From: an uncultured Prevotellamassilia sp.
Lineage (GTDB): Bacteria; Bacteroidota; Bacteroidia; Bacteroidales; Bacteroidaceae
DNA: 29,942 bases
NCBI GenBank assembly: GCA_934255485.1
Contig: CAKQOG010000028.1
Location: 1 to 29,942, forward strand
Reading direction: 5' to 3'
Both the position numbers and the translations under genes were made by a program. Shown here one piece after another: positions 24,462 to 29,942 of this stretch; positions within the stretch are counted from its first letter, which is position 1; every line of letters begins with the position of its first letter. A model generated the notes under the pieces. The model had not been told where the DNA came from and did not search any database. It was given only the letters and a program-made list of their open reading frames with translations.

Positions 24462-25577
24462 GTGGTAAAATTTTTAGATCTTCAAGCCATTACCATGCAA
24501 CATGGTGATGAATATAAGCAAGCAGTTGATAGAGTTATTAACTCTGGATGGTTTCTGCAAGGTAATGAAATCAAACAATTTGAAAGGAACTATGCCGACT
24601 ATATTGGTGTAAAAGAATGTGTAACCGTTGCTAACGGCTTAGATGCACTGCGACTTATACTCAGAGCATACAAGGAACTTGATATCCTTCATGAAAATGA
24701 TGAGATAATTGTTCCCGCTAATACCTATATAGCTACAATATTAGCTATTACAGAAAACAAATTAAGACCCATTCTTGTTGAACCAACATTTAGCAATCTT
24801 GAACTTGATACTGAAAAGATTGAAAGCGCTCTAACTACACGTACGCGCGGAATTATGACGGTGCATTTATATGGTAGAATTGCTTTCAACGAACAACTTA
24901 AGCAGATTTGCTATCGGCATAAATTGCTATTAATGGAAGATTGTGCCCAAAGCCAAGGTTGTGCATACAAGGGAATAAAAACAGGGGCTTTGGGAAATGC
25001 AGCGGCACATAGTTTTTATCCAGGAAAGAATATAGGTGCTTTTGGCGATGCAGGGGCTGTAACGACCAATGATGCAGATTTAGCACAAATTATACGTGCA
25101 CTTGCTAATTATGGCAGCGAACGAAAGTATGTGTTTAATATGGCTGGCATTAATAGCAGAATGAGTGAAATTGATGCTGCAGTATTAAATATAAAACTGA
25201 AATATTTGGATGCTGATAATGCAAAAAGGCAAAAGCTTGCTTATTATTATTATACTCACATTAACAATCCACTTGTAATTTTACCTCTGCAAATTGCTAA
25301 TGAGCAAAATGTTTATCATCAATTTCCTATTTTCTGTAAAGAAAGAGATAAACTGCAAAAACATCTTGAAAGTCAGGGTATCGGAACTATGATACACTAT
25401 CCTATTCCACCACATAAGCAAAAATGCTATGCTAACGAGGCTTGGAATATTCCACAATTGCATTTACCTATTACAGAGAAAATTCACGCACAAGAACTAT
25501 CTATACCAATGAACCAATCTGTAACTGAAGAAGAAGCTATAAAAGTGGTTGAAGCCATTAATAGTTTTGAAGTTTAA
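24462..25577 (+). CDS. DegT/DnrJ/EryC1-family PLP sugar aminotransferase (FdtB/QdtB-like)
   Basis: This 371-residue fold-type-I PLP enzyme aminates a nucleotide-linked keto sugar. It begins at a GTG (VKFLDLQAI), which is needed to keep the family's conserved FLDL start; the next ATG would remove it. Motifs: SGWFLQGNEIKQFE, VANGLDALRL, VPANTYIATIL, EDCAQSQGC and the PLP Lys189 in FYPGKNIGAFGDAGAV, then NSRMSEIDAAVL and the C-terminal HYPIPPHKQ. With the ketoisomerase next door it most likely makes a dTDP-3-amino-3,6-dideoxyhexose. No acetyltransferase, rmlA or rmlB lies in the window, so the rest of the pathway must be elsewhere. Confidence 0.88.
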   Translation: MVKFLDLQAITMQHGDEYKQAVDRVINSGWFLQGNEIKQFERNYADYIGVKECVTVANGLDALRLILRAYKELDILHENDEIIVPANTYIATILAITENKLRPILVEPTFSNLELDTEKIESALTTRTRGIMTVHLYGRIAFNEQLKQICYRHKLLLMEDCAQSQGCAYKGIKTGALGNAAAHSFYPGKNIGAFGDAGAVTTNDADLAQIIRALANYGSERKYVFNMAGINSRMSEIDAAVLNIKLKYLDADNAKRQKLAYYYYTHINNPLVILPLQIANEQNVYHQFPIFCKERDKLQKHLESQGIGTMIHYPIPPHKQKCYANEAWNIPQLHLPITEKIHAQELSIPMNQSVTEEEAIKVVEAINSFEV

Positions 25578-25613
25578 CTCCTAACTAAACAACTAAATTA
25601 GAACTTTGAAAAT

Positions 25614-25985
25614 ATGATAAAGCAAGCTTTCTATACTATTTTACTCCTAATATGCTCAAACATATTTATGACTTTTGCTTGGTACGCTCATCTTAAAATG
25701 CAAAGCGTAGGCATAAGTAAAAACTGGCCACTTATAGCAGTTATACTTTTTTCATGGGGTATTGCATTGTTTGAGTATATGTGTCAAGTCCCCGCAAACC
25801 GATTAGGATTTATAGACAATGGGGGACCATTTACACTTATACAATTAAAGGTCATTCAAGAGGTAATCTCACTTATCGTGTTTACACTTCTTGCAATGAT
25901 TTTCTTTAAAGGTGAAAGTTTCCAATGGAACCACTTCGCTGCATTTCTATGTCTTATAGCGGCAGTCTATTTTGTGTTTAAGTAA
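25614..25985 (+). CDS. DUF486/DMT-family small membrane protein
   Basis: The 123-residue protein has four predicted membrane helices (starting FYTILLLICSNIFMTFAWYA, then PLIAVILFSWGIALFEYM, then VIQEVISLIVFTLLAMIFF, then FAAFLCLIAAVYFVF). The motifs TFAWYAHLK, PANRLGF and QLKVIQEVI are those of the DUF486 family, a short relative of drug/metabolite transporters that would need to act as a dimer. Substrate unknown. It lies 36 bases after the aminotransferase gene and 13 before the TtcA-like gene on the same strand. Confidence 0.87.
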   Translation: MIKQAFYTILLLICSNIFMTFAWYAHLKMQSVGISKNWPLIAVILFSWGIALFEYMCQVPANRLGFIDNGGPFTLIQLKVIQEVISLIVFTLLAMIFFKGESFQWNHFAAFLCLIAAVYFVFK

Positions 25986-25998
25986 TAATCAAAGAAAT

Positions 25999-26742
25999 AT
26001 GACGATACAGAAGAAGCTACAACCAGAATACAAACTCCATAAAAGGCTGCAAAAACTTATGGGAGACGCAATAAAAGAGTTTTCACTCATTAAAGAGAAC
26101 GACCACATTCTCATAGGTTTATCTGGCGGTAAAGACTCATTGGCTCTGCTTAATTTGTTGGGCGAACGTATGTCGCGTAGCAACAATTATTTCAGATTAG
26201 AAGCCTTGCATGTGCGAATAAACAACATAGACTACAAGAGTGACACAAGCTATTTAGAACAAGAATGTGCCAAATGGAAAATCCCCTTTCACCAAGTAGA
26301 AACTGGTTTTGAACCAGACAGAGAGGAAAAAAGAACACCATGTTTTTTATGCTCTTGGAACAGAAGAAAGACATTGTTTAAAGAAGCGCAAAGACTTGGT
26401 TGTAACAAAATTGCTTTGGGACATCACCAAGATGATATTCTACGTACAACACTCATGAATCTTACATTTTGTGGCACATTCAGTACTATGCCCGTAAGAA
26501 TTAGCATGCGCAAGTTCGACATGACCATTATACGACCTTTAGCACACATACCAGAGGATGATTTAAAGAAATGGGCAACATATCAACAATACCACTCTGT
26601 TGTTAAAGTTTGTCCTTATGATGGTGTCTCTAATCGTACCAATATTATACAAGTTACAGATGCATTAGAAAAACTTACACCCGAATATCGATACAATATG
26701 TGGCACGCCTTGCTTAAAGCCGGTGCATTGGTTGAAGAATAA
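25999..26742 (+). CDS. TtcA-like tRNA 2-thiolation enzyme (PP-loop ATPase)
   Basis: The 247-residue protein has the PP-loop SGGKDSLALL (about residues 45-54), then CFLCSWNRRKTLF, the HHQDD motif in ALGHHQDDILRTTLMNL, TIIRPLAHIPEDD and a third Cys in VKVCPYDG. These match TtcA, which thiolates cytidine 32 in some tRNAs using an iron-sulfur cluster held by three Cys; all three positions seem kept (two in CFLC, one in VCPY). The E. coli protein is about 310 residues, so this is a shorter version lacking some terminal sequence. The frame opens at a TTG at 25972 that overlaps the previous gene, so the ATG at 25999 is the better start. Confidence 0.82.
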   Translation: MTIQKKLQPEYKLHKRLQKLMGDAIKEFSLIKENDHILIGLSGGKDSLALLNLLGERMSRSNNYFRLEALHVRINNIDYKSDTSYLEQECAKWKIPFHQVETGFEPDREEKRTPCFLCSWNRRKTLFKEAQRLGCNKIALGHHQDDILRTTLMNLTFCGTFSTMPVRISMRKFDMTIIRPLAHIPEDDLKKWATYQQYHSVVKVCPYDGVSNRTNIIQVTDALEKLTPEYRYNMWHALLKAGALVEE

Positions 26743-26888
26743 AATAGTAATAAATCAAGCAGAAGAAACAGTACTTGCAGACAAAAACATGTTGCTAAAT
26801 AATCTAAGACCTACTTACAACAAGCCTCTTTATATAACACGAATGTAATTCATTTGCATTGAATATGTAACAATATAGACTTAATATA

Positions 26889-26931
26889 TAAAAAAGCTCT
26901 TACACTTTTTATTAGATGTAAGAGCCTTTTT
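26889..26931. terminator. Two-way terminator between the TtcA-like gene and gdhA
   Basis: GCTCTTACA (26896-26904) pairs with TGTAAGAGC (26917-26925), flanked by an A tract on the left and a T tract on the right, between convergent genes. The preceding 140 bases (26743-26888) hold nothing I can name. Confidence 0.75.
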
Positions 26932-26957
26932 ACTTTATAAACTTACGAAATAGTATT

Positions 26958-28292
26958 TTATACAATACCTTGAGCCATCATAGCTTTAGCTACCTTAAGG
27001 AAACCTGCTACATTAGCACCGCGTACATAGTTGATATAACCATCAGGTTGAGTGCCATACTTCACACAATTTTGGTGAATATCGTTCATAATCATCTTTA
27101 AACGATTATCAACTTCTTCACGTGTCCAACTCAAACGTTCTGAGTTTTGGCTCATTTCAAGACCAGAAACGGCAACACCACCAGCATTAGCTGCCTTACC
27201 AGGTGCGTAGAGCAATCCTGCTTCTTGGAATACCTTAATAGCCTCAGGAGTTGAAGGCATATTAGCCCCTTCGCTCACTGCTATCACGCCATTGGCTACA
27301 AGCTTCTTAGCATCAGCCTCTTCAATCTCGTCCTGAGTTGCAGAAGGAAGAGCTATATCTGCTACTTCGCCCCAAGGACGTTCGTTTTCTACGTACTTAG
27401 TACCATACTTCTCGGCATACTCGCGAATACGACCACGCTTAACATTCTTTAGTTCCATAACGAAAGCAAGCTTTTCTTCATCGATACCATCTGGATCGTA
27501 GATATATCCGTTTGAGTCAGAGAGAGTTACAGGAATTGCGCCCAACTGAATAAGTTTTTCTACGGTATATTGTGCAACATTACCAGATCCACTTACCAAT
27601 ACACGCTTGCCCTTTAACTCAATGTTGCGAGTTTTCAGCATGTTTTCAAGGAAATAAACATTACCATATCCTGTAGCTTCAGGGCGTATCAGTGAACCGC
27701 CAAATTGCAAGCCTTTACCTGTAAGTACACCTACAAATTGGTGAGTAAGTTTTTTGTATTGACCAAACAAATAACCTACTTCGCGACCGCCTACACCAAT
27801 ATCACCAGCAGGAACATCCTCGTCTGGACCAATGTGACGATACAATTCATTCATGAAAGCTTGGCAAAAACGCATTACTTCTGCATCGCTCTTTCCGTGT
27901 GGGTTAAAGTCTGATCCACCTTTAGCACCGCCCATAGGGAGTGTTGTAAGAGCATTCTTAAATGTTTGTTCAAAAGCTAAGAACTTTAATACAGATGGAG
28001 TTACGCTTGAATGGAAACGAATACCGCCTTTGTATGGGCCAATGGCATTGTTATGTTGGATACGATAACCCATATTAGTTTGAACGTTACCCTTATCGTC
28101 CACCCATGTTACTCTGAAAGAGATGATGCGATCGGGAATACAAAGACGCTCAATAAGATTAGCTTTTTCAAATTCAGGGTGGCGGTTGTACTCCTCCTCT
28201 ATCGTACCGAGCACTTGGCTCACAGCCTGCATATATTCAGGCTCATTTGGGAAACGCTTGTTCAAGCGTTCAACGATTTCTACAGCTTTCAT
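26958..28292 (-). CDS. gdhA: NADP-type glutamate dehydrogenase
   Basis: This 444-residue hexameric enzyme interconverts 2-oxoglutarate plus ammonia and glutamate. Motifs: the substrate-binding GPYKGGIRFH and PMGGAKGGSDFNPHGKS with the catalytic Lys, DVPAGDIGVGGREVGYL, RPEATGYG, and the nucleotide-binding VSGSGNVAQYTVEKL, with SDSNGYIYDPDG after it. The C-terminus GANVAGFLKVAKAM is typical of the 444-450 residue class. The start (MKAVEIVERLNKR) fits the family. It has a full Bacteroidetes promoter and about 50 bases of leader. Ammonia assimilation by this enzyme is the standard route in Bacteroidales. Confidence 0.95.
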   Translation of the reverse strand: MKAVEIVERLNKRFPNEPEYMQAVSQVLGTIEEEYNRHPEFEKANLIERLCIPDRIISFRVTWVDDKGNVQTNMGYRIQHNNAIGPYKGGIRFHSSVTPSVLKFLAFEQTFKNALTTLPMGGAKGGSDFNPHGKSDAEVMRFCQAFMNELYRHIGPDEDVPAGDIGVGGREVGYLFGQYKKLTHQFVGVLTGKGLQFGGSLIRPEATGYGNVYFLENMLKTRNIELKGKRVLVSGSGNVAQYTVEKLIQLGAIPVTLSDSNGYIYDPDGIDEEKLAFVMELKNVKRGRIREYAEKYGTKYVENERPWGEVADIALPSATQDEIEEADAKKLVANGVIAVSEGANMPSTPEAIKVFQEAGLLYAPGKAANAGGVAVSGLEMSQNSERLSWTREEVDNRLKMIMNDIHQNCVKYGTQPDGYINYVRGANVAGFLKVAKAMMAQGIV

Positions 28293-28345
28293 ATGTTGTG
28301 CTTAAATTATTTTGTCGTTTGACTTAATGTTAGTTCTTTCATTTG

Positions 28346-28375
28346 CAAAAGTATATAAAATATTTTATTTTGCAA
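28346..28375 (-). promoter_or_regulatory. gdhA promoter (TTG-N19-TACTTTTG)
   Basis: On the minus strand TTG (28373-28375) and TACTTTTG (28346-28353) are 19 bases apart, matching the consensus. Transcription would start near 28342. Confidence 0.65.
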
Positions 28376-28483
28376 TATAATAGATAAAAAAAACAACAAA
28401 AAGATATATTTTACTCTAAAAGTATGCTTTTTTCTAATAAAAACGTATAAACAGTACAAATAAGTCAAATGCATAATGCTCTC

Positions 28484-28699
28484 TCAACATGTCATTTTTA
28501 CTGTATATTTGAATTTATAGTTCCACTCTCTGTATCCCGGCAGACAACGTATTAGAGGTATCTGTGTCATCGGTGTAATGCTCCAACAAACCTCTTCTAA
28601 TTTGGAATTATTTATGTATGGTGAATTTGTTTCCACGAAACCATTGCGACCGCATTCATCCCCCACGTTATAGATGACAATTATAAGGTCTTCGTTATT
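28484..28699 (-). pseudogene. Probable C-terminal fragment of an unidentified decayed gene
   Basis: A 71-codon open frame follows a TAA at 28700-28702 and ends in TGA at 28484-28486. It has no ATG start (only a GTG at 28666). The translation has a natural protein look (EDLIIVIYNVGDECGRNGF, then IPLIRCLPGYREWNYKFKY), unlike antisense noise, and ends abruptly after VKMTC. I do not recognise the family. Lack of a start and the gene-poor setting suggest a remnant; a short true gene with GTG start is the alternative. Confidence 0.35.
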
Positions 28700-29101
28700 T
28701 TACAATGTTGGCTACAAAGAATAAAGGTAAAATAATCTTTACTTTGTTCTCATTTTTACACATTTAACAATTGAAATAAGGTATGAGGCGCTGCTTACCA
28801 GTAAAACCTTGATTAATGAGCAAGTGCTTCTCGTAGTGGCTGAAGAAAAACTGCCAAGATTTACATGTTGCACAAATATGGCAGTGTCGAACAAACTCAT
28901 GGACAACCGTCCAATGAAAAAATTCTGGTCGCTCGCGACACTGTCTAAGCTAAAAACACTAACATCGTCATAGAAAATGACACTATGGTTGGCGTGGGAC
29001 GAATAATAGCTGCAGAAATCTGCAATCAAAGTGAGGATAATATGCAGATTTGCCACTTTAATTGGAAAGGAAAAAGATTTTTTCAAAAAAATGTCTGTAG
29101 G
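28700..29101. other. Gene-poor stretch with possible debris before tRNA-Arg
   Basis: No complete gene is supported. On the plus strand a frame stays open from 28731 to TAG at 28971-28973 (80 codons, only internal ATGs, with NMAVSNKLMDNRPMKKFW near its end). On the minus strand a 115-codon frame (28739-29086) covers the same bases but reads as low-complexity Ser/Leu/Val sequence. Neither has a clear promoter or a recognisable domain. With the fragment at 28484-28699 this looks like decayed mobile or accessory sequence beside an integration hotspot. Confidence 0.35.
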
Positions 29102-29102
29102 C

Positions 29103-29133
29103 TTGATTATTCTATTTTTAATTCATACCTTTG
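29103..29133 (+). promoter_or_regulatory. tRNA-Arg promoter (TTG-N20-TACCTTTG)
   Basis: TTG at 29103-29105 and TACCTTTG at 29126-29133 are 20 bases apart, a full consensus match, and the tRNA begins 11 bases after the box. Confidence 0.7.
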
Positions 29134-29143
29134 CACTCGGTTT

Positions 29144-29218
29144 GGTTCCGTAGCTCAGTTGGATTAGAGCAACGCCCTTCTAAGGCGTGGGTCCTGGGTT
29201 CGAACCCCAGCGGAATCA
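29144..29218 (+). tRNA. tRNA-Arg (anticodon UCU)
   Basis: A 75-base cloverleaf. The acceptor stem GGTTCCG pairs with CGGAATC (one G-T pair) followed by discriminator A. The D arm is GCTC-AGTTGGATTA-GAGC. The anticodon stem ACGCC/GGCGT carries loop CTTCTAA with anticodon TCT at 29179-29181, reading AGA. The T arm is CTGGG-TTCGAAC-CCCAG. The CCA end is not encoded. The 3' end is also the likely integration site of the element to the right. Confidence 0.97.
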
Positions 29219-29235
29219 CGAAAAGAAAAGATTAG

Positions 29236-29270
29236 AGGAGAGTATTACGCAAGTAGTACTCTCCTTAATG
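29236..29270 (+). terminator. Hairpin after tRNA-Arg
   Basis: AGGAGAGTA (29236-29244) pairs with TACTCTCCT (29257-29265) around a 12-nt loop. The tail is only partly T-rich. A second stem, TCAAGCAT with ATGCTTGA, follows at about 29281-29310. Confidence 0.55.
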
Positions 29271-29381
29271 CTTTTAATAATCAAGCATTTACAACCCATG
29301 TATGCTTGAATACAGACTTTTATGTCATAAGTTTTTTGGAATAGAGAGCTAAGTTCAAAACCCTGCCAAATTCCTCAAAAC

Positions 29382-29406
29382 GGACATAACAGGACAGAAA
29401 AGGACA
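29382..29406 (+). repeat. Three GGACA repeats at exact 10-base spacing
   Basis: GGACA occurs at 29382-29386, 29392-29396 and 29402-29406. The spacing puts all three on one face of the helix, which suggests binding of a protein array such as integrase arms, an excision factor or a repressor. Confidence 0.55.
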
Positions 29407-29419
29407 CCACGATACAAAT

Positions 29420-29463
29420 TTGCGTGACACATTGCGTTACACCAAATTAGAAGTGCGTTACAC
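29420..29463 (+). repeat. Three direct repeats of TTGCGTKACAC before the integrase gene
   Basis: TTGCGTGACAC (29420-29430), TTGCGTTACAC (29432-29442) and GTGCGTTACAC (29453-29463) differ by one base each. Their position between the tRNA end and the integrase start is where arm-type integrase binding sites lie in Bacteroides elements; that role is inferred. Confidence 0.6.
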
Positions 29464-29493
29464 TTTTCACAAAGTTCAATCCATCACGAGGAA

Positions 29494-29942
29494 ATGGCAA
29501 AAAATTTTAGCTCTATGGAGAAAAAATTCGTAGATGTCATTTTCGACAGAAGAAAAAATTACCCGAAGAAAGGCTTCGGATTCATTGAAGTTCGTGTGTA
29601 CCTTGGACGCAATACACGCAAGTATTTCAATATGGGCAATTCTACTCCCGATAAATGGGAGGTTGATGCGCACTCTTCTGAGATCAAAGCACTCGTAAAG
29701 AGGTGCGAAGAGATTCTTTCAGTAATGTCATTCCTTAAAGAAGAACTTAGCTTGGAGAATTTCGACAAGCATTTCTATGAAGAGGAGCAAAAGCAAGATA
29801 TTTCTCCTGCTGAAGCATTAGCTCAAAAAGATTTCATCGCCTACTGCGAGGAAGCTTTGGCAGCCGAGGACATTAAAATCGGCACGCGCAAGCACAAGCA
29901 AGTAGTGATTGATGCCGTCAAGACCTACGGCAAACTAAAGAC
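29494..29942 (+). CDS. Tyrosine-recombinase integrase, N-terminal part (runs off the right edge)
   Basis: The frame starts at ATG 29494, after GAGGA, and is open to the window end (149 codons). The first 100 residues (KKFVDVIFDRRKNYPKKGFG, then EVRVYLGRNTRKYFNMGN, then PDKWE) have the beta-sheet arm-DNA-binding look of Bacteroidetes integrases, in which a line such as 'R-K-Y-F-x-x-G...P-x-x-W' is usual. Residues about 110-149 (DFIAYCEEALAAEDIKIGTR, then KHKQVVIDAVKTYGKL) match the SAM-like core-binding domain. The catalytic domain with the Arg-His-Arg-Tyr residues is outside the window, so activity cannot be judged. Confidence 0.85.
   Translation, partial: MAKNFSSMEKKFVDVIFDRRKNYPKKGFGFIEVRVYLGRNTRKYFNMGNSTPDKWEVDAHSSEIKALVKRCEEILSVMSFLKEELSLENFDKHFYEEEQKQDISPAEALAQKDFIAYCEEALAAEDIKIGTRKHKQVVIDAVKTYGKLK

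Larger units (their letters stand above)
29201..29942 (+). mobile_element. Left end of an integrative element at tRNA-Arg (continues past the window)
   Basis: A tyrosine integrase begins 275 bases after tRNA-Arg, pointing away from it, with two groups of short direct repeats in between. This arrangement (tRNA 3' end as attachment site, then integrase) is the classic left boundary of an integrative conjugative element, mobilisable element or prophage. The exact boundary is inferred: I place it in the T arm/acceptor end of the tRNA, since insertion usually restores that part. The matching attachment repeat and the cargo lie beyond 29942, so type and completeness are unknown. Confidence 0.6.

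Noticed and set aside
25972..25998. TTG start for the TtcA-like gene overlapping the DUF486 gene
   Set aside because: The ATG at 25999 avoids the overlap, and the extra residues (CLSNNQRN) do not resemble the family's N-terminus.
28739..29086. 115-codon minus-strand open frame before tRNA-Arg
   Set aside because: Low-complexity Ser/Leu/Val translation, no promoter, no domain; it overlaps another open frame on the opposite strand.

Overview
The window reads as chromosomal DNA of a Bacteroidales bacterium, most likely of the Prevotella group. I infer this from the gene families (482-residue M20C dipeptidase, NfnA-NfnB fusion, OmpH-type lipoprotein, DUF1460 lipoprotein, HRDC-tailed PIF1-like helicase, Bacteroidetes-type integrase), from the low-to-mid GC, and from repeated promoters of the Bacteroidetes form TTTG-N19/20-TAnnTTTG. 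No database search was possible; the species is not determined.

Layout. 1-254: 5' end of a secreted-protein gene on the minus strand, cut by the window edge. 333-455: a probable gene remnant. 563-1389: a minus-strand pair, small membrane protein then OmpH-like lipoprotein. 1552-8451: plus-strand pepD, a beta-helix lipoprotein, dnaB and a PIF1-like helicase. 8526-9010: a minus-strand pair, a 64-residue protein then ygbA. 9215-12308: dapA and uvrB, each with its own promoter or terminator. 12309-12923: a 615-base gap with a terminator, a palindromic repeat cluster and an unusual promoter candidate ahead of htpG (12924-14978). 15119-16060: DUF1460 lipoprotein, converging on a DXS-like gene (16122-17864, minus). 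18058-21027: pyrF, a lipid kinase and a class A acid phosphatase. 21115-26742: a same-strand run of an NfnA-NfnB fusion, a duplicated sugar 3,4-ketoisomerase, a sugar aminotransferase, a DUF486 membrane protein and a TtcA-like enzyme. 26958-28292: gdhA (minus). 28293-29143: an 850-base gap holding gene debris. 29144-29218: tRNA-Arg(UCU), followed by the start of a tyrosine integrase that runs off the right edge.

How the parts relate. Most of the window is ordinary core genome: DNA replication and repair (DnaB, PIF1-like, UvrB), protein folding (HtpG, OmpH), amino acid and nitrogen metabolism (DapA, GdhA, Nfn fusion, PepD), pyrimidines (PyrF), tRNA modification (TtcA-like) and envelope functions (DUF1460, beta-helix and acid phosphatase proteins). 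Convergent genes are separated by strong two-way hairpin terminators.

The least ordinary parts are: the left end of an integrative element at tRNA-Arg with two sets of short repeats before the integrase; the palindromic repeats between uvrB and htpG; a DXS paralogue that has lost several triose-phosphate-binding residues; a tandem cupin isomerase in which only the C-terminal copy keeps the HxH pair; and probable leaderless or near-leaderless mRNAs for uvrB and the lipid kinase. I see no CRISPR array, rRNA or complete insertion sequence.
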